A stretch of DNA of 64,000 bases from Tepidiforma bonchosmolovskayae (GTDB lineage Bacteria > Chloroflexota > Dehalococcoidia > Tepidiformales > Tepidiformaceae). The stretch's first letter is position 1. The number at the start of each line of letters is the position of its first letter. A program made the position numbers and the translations under genes. The DNA is taken from NCBI RefSeq assembly GCF_008838325.1, contig NZ_CP042829.1, forward strand, positions 1,922,001-1,986,000. The letters run 5' to 3'. Below, in pieces: positions 1 to 8,566 of the stretch. Below the pieces are notes generated by a model, which was not told the DNA's origin, did no database searches, and saw only the letters and a list, made by a program, of their open reading frames with translations.

Positions 1-804
1 CGCGTTGATGATCAGGTTCATCAGCACCTGCCGCACGGCCACCGGGTCGGCCATCACCATGACCGGCGAGTCCGGCAGCTCGGCACGGGCGGTCACCCCG
101 GCCCCGATAGTCCCCCGCAGCATCTGGAGCGTCTCCCGGGCCGCTGCCGCCAGGTCGACCGGCTCGCAGGTCAGCTCGCCTCCGCGGGCAAACCGCAGCA
201 TCTGCTGGACCATCGCCGCGCCCCGCCGCCCCGCCTCCCGGATGTCCTCCAGCGCCTCCCGCAGCAGCGAGTCCTCCCCGGAAAGCTGGAGTGCAACCTC
301 TGCGTTGCCGGTGACCGCTGCAAGGATGTTGTTGAGATCGTGCGCGAGCCCGGCCGAGAGCACCCGCAGGCTTTCCAGCCGCTCGCCGCGTGCCAGCGCA
401 GCCTGCATCCGCAACTGGTCCGTCACGTCCCGCACAATGCACGCGACCTGCCGCTCCCCGCCGGCCTCGACCGGGATGAGCGCAATTTCCGCCATGAACT
501 CCTCGCCGTTCGCCCGCACAGCCGGGACCGGCGCCCGCTCCTGCATGCCCCGCGGGCTCACCGCCGTCGCGAAGAACTCCGCCATGACGGCCGCGTGCTG
601 CTTCCGCAGCCGCCACGGCACGAGCTCCTGCACGCTCCGGCCGCGAGCCTCCCCGGCCGTCAGCCCGAAGATCTGCTCCGCCGCCGGGTTCAGCGCCAGG
701 ATCCGCCCGTCCCCGCCGACCAGCACCACGCCGTCTGGCGCCCCGGCAACAACAGCTTCCTGCCAGCTGGCGGTCGACTTCCCAACGTGGACATAGTGCG
801 CCAT
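1..804 (-). CDS. PAS-domain sensor histidine kinase (C-terminus off window)
   Basis: The 268 visible residues read into the left edge without a stop. A PAS domain (about residues 12-125, with the GDGRILALNPAAEQIFGL type core) is followed by a HisKA dimerisation/phosphoacceptor region with AGLAHDLNNILAAV (phospho-His H155). The start of the ATP-binding HATPase domain is present (N-box QVLMNLIINA at the very edge). No membrane segment or signal peptide is seen, so it should be a cytoplasmic sensor. The AHDLNN H-box is typical of kinases paired with or fused to receiver domains, which would lie outside the window. The start is ATG at 804, preceded by a good GGGGAGGG site. It diverges from the globin-coupled receptor across 288 bases. 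The stimulus is unknown; no cofactor-binding signature is obvious in the PAS domain. Confidence 0.9.
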   Translation of the reverse strand, partial: MAHYVHVGKSTASWQEAVVAGAPDGVVLVGGDGRILALNPAAEQIFGLTAGEARGRSVQELVPWRLRKQHAAVMAEFFATAVSPRGMQERAPVPAVRANGEEFMAEIALIPVEAGGERQVACIVRDVTDQLRMQAALARGERLESLRVLSAGLAHDLNNILAAVTGNAEVALQLSGEDSLLREALEDIREAGRRGAAMVQQMLRFARGGELTCEPVDLAAAARETLQMLRGTIGAGVTARAELPDSPVMVMADPVAVRQVLMNLIINA

Positions 805-1092
805 CGCAATGCCCTCCCCGTGACCGCCAGCATGATAGGTCCGCAACGTGACCATAAATGCGGGACTTCCCCGACACCCGCGTATTTCAAATTCTTCCGT
901 GCGCTTCCGCGAAATCCCTTCGGCAGCGGGCCCCGCCCGGGGGAGAATTTGTTGCGCTTTGCCACAAAGAAATCCGACAAAGCCGCCCCACAGGGTTTCT
1001 CCTGATGGCACCCCCGGTCATCCCTTTGTGGATTGGTAGACGGCAATCAAGGGCCGCCGTCGATTGCTAACTCGTTGCCCGGGAGTCCATCC

Positions 1093-2739
1093 ATGTCCGA
1101 CCGCCTCACCCAACGCCTCCATATCGACCGCGCCGACCAGGCCCTCCGCCTCCGCTGGGTCGGCATCTCCGAACGCGACGCCGCGCTGGTCCGTCGCGCC
1201 GCCGCCATCCTCCGCCCGCAGGCCGAGGAGATCGTCCGCCGCTTCTACGACCACGCATCCGCCTTCCCCGAATGGCAGCGGAAGGTCCAGGAAGCCGGCT
1301 CCACCCGCGCCCGCCTCGAGGCCGCCCAGCTCGACTACCTGCTCCGCCTCCTCGACGCCCGCTTCGATGAGGAGTACTTCGAACACCGCCTCCGCGTCGG
1401 CGCCGCCCACGCCCGCCTGCACATCGAACCCCGCTGGAACGTCGGCAACTACGGCGTCTACGGCCAGCTCCTCTTCCCCGTGCTCGCAAAGAAGCTCAAG
1501 GGCCAGGAGCTCGCCGAGACCATCGCCGCGCTCATGAAGGTCTTCGTCCTCGACGCCTCGCTCGCCGTCGAAACGTTCATCAGCGAAGGCGTCCTCGAAA
1601 AGCTCGTCGATATCCACGACACCCTCGGTCAGCCCCTCCAGAACCTCGGGCAGAACATCGCCCAGGTCGATGTCGCCGCCCGCGATATCGCCGGCGCCGT
1701 CTCCGAAGTCGCCCGCGGCGCAGCCAGCCAGACCTCGACGATGGCCGCCCTCAATGCCGAAATCGATGCCCTCGGCGACGCCTTCGCTGGCGTCGCCCGC
1801 GCCGCCGCCGACCAGGCTGCCGCCCTCGACGAAGCCGTCCGCGCCACCGATACCGTCCAGCAGGCGCTCGAACGCGCCCGCGCCGCTGCAGCCTCGGCCA
1901 CCGAGCGCGGCGAAGCCTCCCTCGCCGAAGCCCGCGAGGGCACGGGTGCCGTCCAGCAGACCATCGAGGCCATGGCTGCCATCCGCGACACCGTCCGCCA
2001 GACCGCCGCGGAAATCGAAGACCTCGGCCGCCAGGGCTCGCAAATCGGCGCCATCGTCCAGGTCATCGATGACATCGCCGCGCAGACCAACCTCCTCGCC
2101 CTCAACGCCGCCATCGAAGCCGCCCGCGCCGGTGAACAGGGCCGCGGCTTCGCCGTCGTCGCCGAAAACGTCCGCTCCCTCGCCGAGCGCACCGCCGTCG
2201 CGACCAAGGAGATCGCGGCGCTCATCGGCGCCGTCCAGGGCGGCACCCAGCGCGCCGTCCGCGCCATGGAGACCTCGATGGCCAACGTCGACGAGGGCGC
2301 AGCCCGCGCCGAGCGGGCCGGCGCTGCCCTGGAGCGCATCGTCCAGGGCGCCTCGGTCGTCAACGACGAAATCCGCCGCATCTCCGAGGCCGCCCGCTCC
2401 GTCGACGAGAGCGTCGCCATCGTCGTCGACATCCTCGAGCGCGTCGCCGGTCTCGCCCGCGAGTCTGCCGGCCGCGCCGCCGAAATGACCGCCGCCGCCG
2501 AGCGGGTCCGCCACGCCGTCGCCGATGCCTCCGCTGTCGCCCAGCAGTCCGCCGCCGCCAGCCAGCAGGTCTCCGCGAGCGTCGAAGAGATCGCCGCCCA
2601 GGTCTCCGAAATCGCCCGCGAAACCCAGGCGCTCGCCGGCAGCACCGCTGAACTCGCGAGCTTCATCCTCCGGTTCGGCACGCTCGCCCATAACTCCCGC
2701 GGCGAAACCTTCACCCTCCGCCAGCCCGCCGCGGCCTGA
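1093..2739 (+). CDS. globin-coupled methyl-accepting chemotaxis protein (HemAT-like)
   Basis: The 548-residue protein joins an N-terminal protoglobin sensor (about 1-170) directly to an MCP signalling domain (about 200-540). The globin part carries [21 protein letters not shown]106 aligns with the proximal haem histidine of HemAT-type sensors. The tip of the signalling hairpin is canonical ([20 protein letters not shown] followed by [18 protein letters not shown]). There is no transmembrane segment or HAMP domain, so this is a soluble receptor, most likely sensing O2 and feeding CheA/CheW to bias the flagellar motor. The flagellar genes at 31-41 kb supply the output. The ATG at 1093 has GGGAG 7 nt upstream and is preferred over an in-frame start 60 bases earlier, because the globin domain begins just after it. 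Haem ligand chemistry and the bound gas are inferred from family resemblance. Confidence 0.93.
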   Translation: MSDRLTQRLHIDRADQALRLRWVGISERDAALVRRAAAILRPQAEEIVRRFYDHASAFPEWQRKVQEAGSTRARLEAAQLDYLLRLLDARFDEEYFEHRLRVGAAHARLHIEPRWNVGNYGVYGQLLFPVLAKKLKGQELAETIAALMKVFVLDASLAVETFISEGVLEKLVDIHDTLGQPLQNLGQNIAQVDVAARDIAGAVSEVARGAASQTSTMAALNAEIDALGDAFAGVARAAADQAAALDEAVRATDTVQQALERARAAAASATERGEASLAEAREGTGAVQQTIEAMAAIRDTVRQTAAEIEDLGRQGSQIGAIVQVIDDIAAQTNLLALNAAIEAARAGEQGRGFAVVAENVRSLAERTAVATKEIAALIGAVQGGTQRAVRAMETSMANVDEGAARAERAGAALERIVQGASVVNDEIRRISEAARSVDESVAIVVDILERVAGLARESAGRAAEMTAAAERVRHAVADASAVAQQSAAASQQVSASVEEIAAQVSEIARETQALAGSTAELASFILRFGTLAHNSRGETFTLRQPAAA

Positions 2740-2750
2740 CGCCCCCGCCC

Positions 2751-2783
2751 GGGAGGGCCGGACCCGCTGCATCCGGCCCTCCC
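2751..2783 (+). terminator. hairpin after the globin-coupled receptor
   Basis: A 12-bp perfect inverted repeat (GGGAGGGCCGGA / TCCGGCCCTCCC, 9-nt loop) starts 12 bases past the stop codon. There is no U-tract, so it may stabilise the 3' end or act with Rho. Confidence 0.6.
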
Positions 2784-2856
2784 GGCCCGTCGACCGTGGG
2801 CCGATCGGCCCTCACCGGGGCGCAGGTTTCCCCCTACCCTCCAATCGATTCCTTCC

Positions 2857-3504
2857 ATGGCCGAAACACTCACCCCCCAGCTCGAACTCCTGCCCCCGGC
2901 ACGGCGCCTCCTGCTTCTCGGCCTCAAGCAGCTCGGCGAAACCGACGCCGAATCGCTCTCGCGCGTCGCCTTCCTTTCCGTGCCCGCCGTGCGCGCCCAC
3001 CTCGCCGGCCTCGCCCGCCACGGTCTCGTCTCGATTACCCGCCGACCCGAAGGCCCCGGCCGCCCGCGCAACCGCTACGCCCTCACCCCCCGCGCCGAAT
3101 CGCTCTTCCCGCAGGGCTACGCCCGCGCCGCCCGGTGGCTCCTCGAAGCCGCCGATTCCGACCCCGCCATCCGCAAGCCCTTCCTCCGCGCCCTCGTCGA
3201 GGCACGCCTCCGCGAAGCCGCCGAAGCCTTCGACGCCCCCACCCCCGCCGGCCGCGTTCAGCAGCTCACCCGCGTCCTCGAAGACCTCGGCTACTACCCC
3301 CTGCTCGAAACCATCCCCGGCAGCAAGTGGCGCCTCACCCTGCGCCACTGCCCCTTCGTCGAGCTTGTCGCCGACCACTCCGAAGTTTGCGCCATCGAAT
3401 CCCGCGTCATCCAGGTCGCCCTCCCCGGCGGCCGCGTCGAACGCACCTGCGCCCGCAGCGAGGGCGCCCCGGCCTGCGCCTATCTGTTGCAGAGTTTCCG
3501 CTAA
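2857..3504 (+). CDS. SufR-like Fe-S-sensing winged-helix regulator (copy 1)
   Basis: A 215-residue regulator. The N-terminal winged helix (about 14-75) includes the recognition region LSVPAVRAHLAGLARHGLVS and a basic GPGRPRNRYALTPRAESLFP wing, as in the SufR/DeoR-like family. The C-terminal third holds four cysteines: RHC, x12, C, x19, C, x8, C. The first pair matches the C-x12-C of cyanobacterial and actinobacterial SufR, which binds a 4Fe-4S cluster and represses suf genes. Cluster binding here is inferred from the cysteines. It stands immediately before a diverged paralogue in the same direction. No suf genes are in the window, so targets are unknown; the two downstream metabolic genes are possible ones. 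A TACCCT box lies 16 nt before the ATG. Confidence 0.8.
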   Translation: MAETLTPQLELLPPARRLLLLGLKQLGETDAESLSRVAFLSVPAVRAHLAGLARHGLVSITRRPEGPGRPRNRYALTPRAESLFPQGYARAARWLLEAADSDPAIRKPFLRALVEARLREAAEAFDAPTPAGRVQQLTRVLEDLGYYPLLETIPGSKWRLTLRHCPFVELVADHSEVCAIESRVIQVALPGGRVERTCARSEGAPACAYLLQSFR

Positions 3505-3551
3505 TTCAATTCGAATACGTCGCGCCATTCGCGCGACACGCACCCGGCGGG

Positions 3552-3564
3552 TATCGTTGCCCAC
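3552..3564 (+). promoter_or_regulatory. -10 box for leaderless regulator gene
   Basis: TATCGT at 3552-3557, then 7 nt, then the GTG start. No Shine-Dalgarno is visible. Confidence 0.5.
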
Positions 3565-4224
3565 GTGTTGGGGAGCGAACCGCCGCAGGGCGCAAGCATC
3601 GACTATCTGTCCCCCACCCGGCAGGCGCTGGTGGTAGCCATCAAGGTCCTCGGCGAAGCCACGACCGACCAGCTCGCCCGCGAAACCTTCCTCTCCCCCG
3701 GCGCTGTCCGCCAGCACCTCCTCTCCCTAGAGGCCCAGGGCATCGTCACCTTCACCAGGGTCCGCGAAGGCCCCGGGCGGCCGCGCCATGTCTTTCGGCT
3801 CACCCCCCGCGGCGAAAGCCTCTTCCCCCAGCAGTCCGCCGACCTTGCAATTTCGCTCCTCGCGGCCATCCGCGGCGAATCGCCCGCCGTCCTCGACCGT
3901 GCCTTCGCCGCTCTCATCGACGGCCAGGTCCAGCTCGCCGAAAGCCACCTCCTCGCCCTCGCCCGCGACGACCGCATCGTCGGCGTCCTCGAGCTGTTCG
4001 AGCGGTTCGGCTACTTCCCCCGCGTCGAACTTCCCGACGACCGTTCGACCCGCATCGTCCTCCGCCACTGCCCTCTCCTGAAACTCGCCGCCGAAATCCC
4101 CGACGTCTGCGAGGCCGAGTGCGCCGCCCTGCGCGCCGTCCTCCCCGGCATGACCGTCGAGCGCGTCGAGCACCGCCTCGCCGGCGACCCCCTCTGCACC
4201 TACGAACTCACGCCCGACGAGTAG
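3565..4224 (+). CDS. SufR-like Fe-S-sensing winged-helix regulator (copy 2)
   Basis: A 219-residue paralogue of the preceding gene with the same layout. The winged helix is at about 15-80 (LSPGAVRQHLLSLEAQGIVT, then EGPGRPRHVFRLTPRGESLFP) and the C-terminal domain is Cys-bearing. Three cysteines align with copy 1 (RHC-x12-C and a last Cys 29 residues after the second). The remaining one lies at a different place, giving C-x12-C-x3-C-x24-C. The cluster geometry or ligand set may therefore differ between the copies. The GTG at 3565 follows a TATCGT box by 7 nt and has no Shine-Dalgarno, so it is probably leaderless and separately transcribed. The LLM oxidoreductase follows after 92 bases. Function as a redox or Fe-S sensor is inferred. 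Confidence 0.78.
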   Translation: MLGSEPPQGASIDYLSPTRQALVVAIKVLGEATTDQLARETFLSPGAVRQHLLSLEAQGIVTFTRVREGPGRPRHVFRLTPRGESLFPQQSADLAISLLAAIRGESPAVLDRAFAALIDGQVQLAESHLLALARDDRIVGVLELFERFGYFPRVELPDDRSTRIVLRHCPLLKLAAEIPDVCEAECAALRAVLPGMTVERVEHRLAGDPLCTYELTPDE

Positions 4225-4316
4225 CCCATCGGCCCGGCCGAGAGGCCCCATTCGGCCGTCTCCAGCCCGCCCCCCGGCCTTTAGCCTCGCGCAAAACATC
4301 TGCGCAGGAGCCCGGG

Positions 4317-5561
4317 GTGAAGTTCCACTGGTTCAACCTCATGCCCTACCCCTACCTGCCGGACGACTTCCGGCAGAAGTACCGCAGCGTCTGGGTCGAT
4401 GTCGATTCCCGCCTCTACGACCCGGTCAAGGGTCATCGTATCTACCACGACTACCTCGACCTCCTCGAGTTCGCCGCCGAACTCGGCTTCGATGGCATCG
4501 GCGTCAACGAGCACCACGCCAATGCCTACGGGCTCATGCCGTCGCCGGCACTCATGGCAGCCACCCTGGCCCGCCGAACCCGCAACGTCTCCATCGTCCT
4601 CCTCGGCATGTCCATCGCCCTCTACAACCCGCCGACCCGCGTCGCCGAAGAGATGGCCATGCTCGATGTCATCTCCGGCGGCCGCCTCATCGCCGGCTTC
4701 CCCGTCGGCACGTCGATGGATACCAACTATGCCTTCGGCGCCAACCCGGCCACCCTCCGCGAGCGGTACCAGGAAAATCACGACCTCATCATCCGCGCCT
4801 GGACCGACCCCGATGTCTTCGCCTGGAACGGCCGCTTCAACAAGCTCCGCTACGTCAACATCTGGCCCCGCCCCATCCAAAAGCCCCACCCGCCAATCTG
4901 GATCCCCGGCGGCGGCTCCATCGAAACCTGGGACTTCTGCGCCGCCCGCGGTTACAACTACTCCTACCTCAGTTTCTCCGGCTTCAAGCGCGCCGCCCAG
5001 CTCATGAACGGCTTCCACGACCGCGTCGCCGAGCTCGGCCTCCCCTTCAACCCCTACCAGGCCTCATTCGCCCAGCAGATCATCGTCGCCGAATCCGATG
5101 CCGAGGCCGAAGAGAGCTATTTTCAGCACGCGAAGTACTTCTTCGAGCGCTGCCTCCACATCTACCCCGGCTTCGCCGATGCTCCCGGCTACCGGACCGA
5201 AGCCACCATCCGCGCCGGCCTCAAGGCCCAGGTCGGCGGCGTCTCCTCCGGCGGCGCCGTCGGCAAGTCCTACCGCCAGTGCGTCGATGAGGGCTTCCTC
5301 GTCGCCGGCAACCCCGACCAGGTTACCGAGCAGATGGAGCACCTCATCACCTCGCTCCGTGTCGGCCACGTCTTCTGCCTCCTCCACATCGGCGACATGC
5401 CCCGCGAGAAGTGCGAGAAGAGCACCCGCCTCTTCGCCGAAAAGGTGATGCCCCGCCTCCGCCACCTCTGGCAGGGGTACGAAGACCACTGGTCGCCCAG
5501 GCCGCTCCCCCCGCACCTCATGGCCGAACCCCGCCCCATCCGCCAGCCGATCAACGCTTGA
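4317..5561 (+). CDS. LLM-class flavin-dependent oxidoreductase
   Basis: A 414-residue bacterial-luciferase-like (TIM-barrel) oxidoreductase, expected to use FMN or F420 in the cytoplasm. Family hallmarks include the early acidic/His region FDGIGVNEHHANAYGLMPSP, the strand ISGGRLIAGFPVG near the middle, and the C-terminal VAGNPDQVTEQMEHL segment typical of the superfamily. The GTG at 4317 is chosen because AGGAG sits 6 nt upstream and the protein aligns from KFHWFNLMPYPYLPDDF; the longer open frame upstream is non-coding in character. The alpha/beta hydrolase begins 21 bases downstream, so the two form an operon. This pairing (oxygenase plus hydrolase) often serves degradation of a small organic substrate, but that substrate cannot be read from the sequence. 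Confidence 0.9.
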   Translation: MKFHWFNLMPYPYLPDDFRQKYRSVWVDVDSRLYDPVKGHRIYHDYLDLLEFAAELGFDGIGVNEHHANAYGLMPSPALMAATLARRTRNVSIVLLGMSIALYNPPTRVAEEMAMLDVISGGRLIAGFPVGTSMDTNYAFGANPATLRERYQENHDLIIRAWTDPDVFAWNGRFNKLRYVNIWPRPIQKPHPPIWIPGGGSIETWDFCAARGYNYSYLSFSGFKRAAQLMNGFHDRVAELGLPFNPYQASFAQQIIVAESDAEAEESYFQHAKYFFERCLHIYPGFADAPGYRTEATIRAGLKAQVGGVSSGGAVGKSYRQCVDEGFLVAGNPDQVTEQMEHLITSLRVGHVFCLLHIGDMPREKCEKSTRLFAEKVMPRLRHLWQGYEDHWSPRPLPPHLMAEPRPIRQPINA

Positions 5562-5582
5562 ACCGCACCAGGGAGCACTGCC

Positions 5583-6365
5583 ATGGAACAGCTGACCATC
5601 ACCGTCCGCCCCGGCACCGCACCTGTTCACTTCTTCCGCGGCGGTGCCGGCGAGCCCGTCCTCTACCTCCACCACCTCGCTGGCATGCAGGGCTGGGAGC
5701 CCGCCATCGCCGAACTTGCCACAAAGTTCGAAGTCTTCGCCCCGTATCACCCCGGCTGGGGCCCCTCGCAGGGCCTCGACGACGTCGAAACCGGCCTCGA
5801 CCTCGTCCTCCATTACATCGATTTCCTCGACGCCCTCGGCCTCGAACGGGTCCACGTCGTCGGTCACTCCATCGGTGCCTGGATCGGCGCCGAACTCGCC
5901 GCCATCCGCCCCGACCGCGTCCGGAAACTCGTGCTGTTTACCCCCATCGGCATCTGGGACGACGAAATCCGGGGCGAAGACCCCTTCGCTCAGAACCCCC
6001 TCCGCGCCACCGAGGTGCTCTTCGCCGACCCCGCCCGCCGCGAAAACCTCATCCTCCGCGACGGCACGGTCGACCCCCTCGAGAACTACGTCCAGGAGAT
6101 GAAGGACCTCAAGGCCGCCGCCAAATTCCTCTGGCCGATTCCCGATACCGGCGTCATCCGCCGGCTCCCCCGAATTCAGGCCCCCACCATGCTTGTCGGC
6201 GCCGCCGGCGACCGCGTCGTCCCGCCCGCCTACATTCCCATCTGGAAAGCCCACATCCCCGGCGCTGAGTCGAAAACCATCCTCGATGCCGGCCACCTCG
6301 TGAATCTCGAACAGCCCAGCCGGTTCGCAACCATCGCCGGGAGCTGGTTCCTCCGGCCTAACTGA
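5583..6365 (+). CDS. alpha/beta hydrolase
   Basis: A 260-residue alpha/beta-fold hydrolase without signal peptide. The nucleophile elbow GHSIG gives S96, the acid is probably D210 (VGAAGDRVVPP) and the base H238 (DAGHLVNLEQP). The oxyanion-hole region reads LYLHHLAG instead of the usual HG-containing motif. It is preceded by GGGAG and follows the LLM oxidoreductase by 21 bases, so the two are co-transcribed. It is probably a hydrolase for an ester or a C-C bonded product made by that enzyme; the substrate is unknown. A strong hairpin ends the operon about 35 bases after the stop. Confidence 0.9.
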   Translation: MEQLTITVRPGTAPVHFFRGGAGEPVLYLHHLAGMQGWEPAIAELATKFEVFAPYHPGWGPSQGLDDVETGLDLVLHYIDFLDALGLERVHVVGHSIGAWIGAELAAIRPDRVRKLVLFTPIGIWDDEIRGEDPFAQNPLRATEVLFADPARRENLILRDGTVDPLENYVQEMKDLKAAAKFLWPIPDTGVIRRLPRIQAPTMLVGAAGDRVVPPAYIPIWKAHIPGAESKTILDAGHLVNLEQPSRFATIAGSWFLRPN

Positions 6366-6400
6366 GGCTCCGGCGGCGGGGCATGGCTTCCGCCGGGGTC

Positions 6401-6431
6401 GTGCGGGGGCGCCCTCGGAGCGCCCCCGCAC
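6401..6431 (+). terminator. hairpin ending the LLM/hydrolase operon
   Basis: A 12-bp perfect stem (GTGCGGGGGCGC / GCGCCCCCGCAC) with a 7-nt loop. No U-tract follows. It lies just before the ribD promoter. Confidence 0.65.
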
Positions 6432-6452
6432 GCATGTCGCCCGTCCCTCCGC

Positions 6453-6464
6453 TACCCTCGTGGC
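6453..6464 (+). promoter_or_regulatory. -10 box for leaderless ribD
   Basis: TACCCT at 6453-6458 followed by 6 nt to the ATG. No Shine-Dalgarno lies between. Confidence 0.65.
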
Positions 6465-7580
6465 ATGAGCGCTCCCTCGCCCTTCATGCAGGAGGCCATC
6501 CGCCTCGCCGCATCCGTCCGCGGCCGCACCTCGCCCAACCCCTGGGTCGGAGCCGTCCTCGTCCGCGATGGCCAGGTCATCTCCCGCGGCGCCACCGCAC
6601 CCTACGGCGGCCCCCACGCGGAAGCCGCCGCCCTCGCCGGGGTCGACGCCCGCGGCGCTACCCTCTACTGCACCCTCGAGCCCTGCGTCCCCTTCGAAGG
6701 CAAGCGCACCCCTCCCTGCTCCGACGCCATCATCCAGGCCGGCGTCGCCCGCGTCGTCGTCGCCCTGCTCGACCCCCACGTCGGCGGGACCGGCGTCCAG
6801 CGTCTCCGCGACGCTGGCATCGAGGTAGCCGTCGGCGACGGCGCCGAAGCCGTCACCGACCTCCTCCGGCCCTACCTCAAGTGGCGCCAGCTCGGCCTCC
6901 CGTATGTCATCGCGAAGTTCGCCGTCAGCCTCGATGGCGCCGTCGGCGCCCCGTCCGCCGGCGTCACCTGGCTCACCGGCCAGGCCGCCGTCGAACGCGC
7001 CCACCGCGACCGCGACTGGGTCGATGCCATCCTCGTCGGCAGCGGCACCGTCATCGCCGACGACCCGGCCCTCACCGCCCGGCCCGGCGGCCAGCCCGCC
7101 GATCGCCAGCCTGTCCGCGTCGTGCTCGATGCCCGCGGCCGCACCTCCCCCGACTCCCGCGTCTTCGCCCCGGGCGCGCCGGTGATTGTCGCCACAGCGC
7201 ACGGCTCGCCGCCGGAATGGCGCGAGGCCATCGTCCGGACCGGCGCCACCCTCCTCGAGCTCGACCGCAGCTCGGGCCGCCTCGAACTCCGCCAGCTCCT
7301 TCGCGCCCTCGGCCAGCGCAACATCCAGTCCCTCGTCGTCGAGGGCGGCCCCACCGTCCACGCCTCCTTTTTCGAGGCCGACCTCGTCGACGAGGTCCAC
7401 GCCTACGTCACCCCGCGGCTCCTTGGCAGCGCCGGCATCCCGCTCGTCCCGCAGGGCGCGAGCCTCCCGGTCATCCATATCGACCCGGTCGAAATTGCCC
7501 CGTTGCCGCCCGACGTGCTCATCCGCGGCTACACTGGCAGCTGGCAGCCGCCCCTGCCCATCCTCGCACCGGAGCGCTGA
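6465..7580 (+). CDS. ribD: bifunctional riboflavin biosynthesis deaminase/reductase RibD
   Basis: A 371-residue enzyme of flavin synthesis. The N-terminal cytidine-deaminase-like domain (about 1-145) has the zinc site H51-A-E53 and C74/C85 (LEPCVPFEGKRTPPC) and deaminates diaminohydroxyphosphoribosylamino-pyrimidine. The C-terminal RibD_C reductase domain (about 148-365) begins PYVIAKFAVSLDGAVG and contains VVEGGPTVHASFFEADLVDE; it reduces the ribose to ribityl with NADPH. The start has a TACCCT box 6 nt upstream and no Shine-Dalgarno, so the transcript is probably leaderless. The stop TGA abuts the ATG of the EVE-domain gene (TGAATG). No other rib genes are nearby. Confidence 0.95.
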   Translation: MSAPSPFMQEAIRLAASVRGRTSPNPWVGAVLVRDGQVISRGATAPYGGPHAEAAALAGVDARGATLYCTLEPCVPFEGKRTPPCSDAIIQAGVARVVVALLDPHVGGTGVQRLRDAGIEVAVGDGAEAVTDLLRPYLKWRQLGLPYVIAKFAVSLDGAVGAPSAGVTWLTGQAAVERAHRDRDWVDAILVGSGTVIADDPALTARPGGQPADRQPVRVVLDARGRTSPDSRVFAPGAPVIVATAHGSPPEWREAIVRTGATLLELDRSSGRLELRQLLRALGQRNIQSLVVEGGPTVHASFFEADLVDEVHAYVTPRLLGSAGIPLVPQGASLPVIHIDPVEIAPLPPDVLIRGYTGSWQPPLPILAPER

Positions 7581-8048
7581 ATGCCCCGCAACTGGATCGT
7601 CGTCGGCTCACCCGAAATCTTCGAAACCACCCGCGCCCTCGGCTTCACCCGCCATGGGTTCAAGAGCACCCGCCGCAACATGGCCAACAGCATCCAGCCC
7701 GGAGATCTCCTTGCCTTCTATATCTCCGGGCGCAAGCAGTTCGCCGCCATCTGCCGCGTCACCACGCCCGTTGTCGAAGAGCACACCCGCATCTGGCAGA
7801 GCGCCAAAAAACCCGACGAACTCTACCCCTACCGGGCCGGCATCGAACCCGTCTTCGTCCTGCCCGAAGACCGCTGGCTCGACGCCGAGCCATATCACGA
7901 CCGCTTCCGCTGGACCCAGCGCTGGCCCCGCGCGAACTGGACCCTCGCCTACCAGGGCAACCTCCACGAAATCCCGCAGGAGGACATGGACCTGCTGCTT
8001 GCCGACTTCGAACGCGCCGCCCGCGGGGAGGCCGCCGCCTCTGCCTAA
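7581..8048 (+). CDS. EVE-domain protein
   Basis: A 155-residue single EVE domain (PUA-like fold). It starts NWIVVGSPEIFETTRALGF and has the characteristic MANSIQPGDLLAFYISGRKQFAAICRV core. EVE domains bind modified bases in DNA or RNA (for example 5-methylcytosine derivatives) and occur both in defence loci and beside housekeeping genes. No restriction or nuclease gene is near, so a general nucleic-acid role is more likely here. Its ATG follows the ribD stop with no gap, indicating translational coupling. The 3' end overlaps the convergent DUF454 gene by 4 bases (CTAA serving as stop on both strands). Confidence 0.87.
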   Translation: MPRNWIVVGSPEIFETTRALGFTRHGFKSTRRNMANSIQPGDLLAFYISGRKQFAAICRVTTPVVEEHTRIWQSAKKPDELYPYRAGIEPVFVLPEDRWLDAEPYHDRFRWTQRWPRANWTLAYQGNLHEIPQEDMDLLLADFERAARGEAAASA

Positions 8049-8491
8049 GACCGGTGCCGGATTGTCCGAAGCGTTACGAGGTGCACCGTCACCGCGACAC
8101 AGATCGCGATGAGCAGCAGCTGCACCCACGGGATGCCGATGAAGTACTCGCTCACCCCGATCCCGGCCCAGAGCGTCACGACCGACCACACCTTCGTCCC
8201 CACCGTTGCGCCCCGCTCCTCCTTATACGCCCGCAGGTGCCGCCCGAACCACCGGTTCGTGGTCAGCCACCGGTACGCGCCCGGCGAACTCTTCCCGTAC
8301 AGCCCCGCAGCTCCGAGGAAGAAAACGGTCGAAGGCAGCAGCGGCAGGAAGATCCCGAGGATGCCCACGCCGACCAGCACGCTCCCAAGGCCCACGTAGA
8401 CCCACCGGCGGACGCCCCGCGTCGTCGCCTGCCGCGGCGCAGCGGCCGAACCTTCCAATTCTCCCATTCCGGCGAAACCGGTCTCCTGCAC
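8045..8491 (-). CDS. DUF454 (YbaN-like) inner-membrane protein
   Basis: A 148-residue membrane protein. Residues 27-50 (RRWVYVGLGSVLVGVGILGIFLP) and the LPSTVFFLGAAGLYGKSSP stretch, then RWFGRHLRAYKEERG, match the DUF454/YbaN family. Another two hydrophobic segments follow near the C-terminus. Its biochemical role is not established in the family. The start is GTG at 8491, with CATACT about 9 nt upstream; an internal ATG 24 bases downstream is an alternative. The stop codon overlaps the convergent EVE-domain gene. Confidence 0.85.
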   Translation of the reverse strand: MQETGFAGMGELEGSAAAPRQATTRGVRRWVYVGLGSVLVGVGILGIFLPLLPSTVFFLGAAGLYGKSSPGAYRWLTTNRWFGRHLRAYKEERGATVGTKVWSVVTLWAGIGVSEYFIGIPWVQLLLIAICVAVTVHLVTLRTIRHRS

Positions 8492-8566
8492 TGCAGGAAC
8501 AGTATGCCATGCGCGAATTGGCCCGTCACGGCCGTTCGTGCCCCCCGGGAACGTCCGCCCGGCCGT

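Noticed and set aside
5..796. Long plus-strand open frame at the left edge
   Set aside because: It is antisense to a clear PAS/HisKA kinase on the minus strand; its translation is a low-complexity Ser/Arg/Pro product.
1021..1080. GCAATC/GATTGC inverted repeat before the chemoreceptor as a sigma-28 promoter
   Set aside because: The CGATTGC portion resembles the -10, but no -35-like sequence lies at a fitting distance; left as unassigned.
1018..2772. 584-residue minus-strand open frame opposite the chemoreceptor
   Set aside because: A Gly/Asp-rich shadow of the MCP gene caused by high GC; no domain features.
5064..7478. 804-residue minus-strand open frame
   Set aside because: It spans three well-supported plus-strand genes (LLM oxidoreductase, hydrolase, ribD) and has shadow composition.
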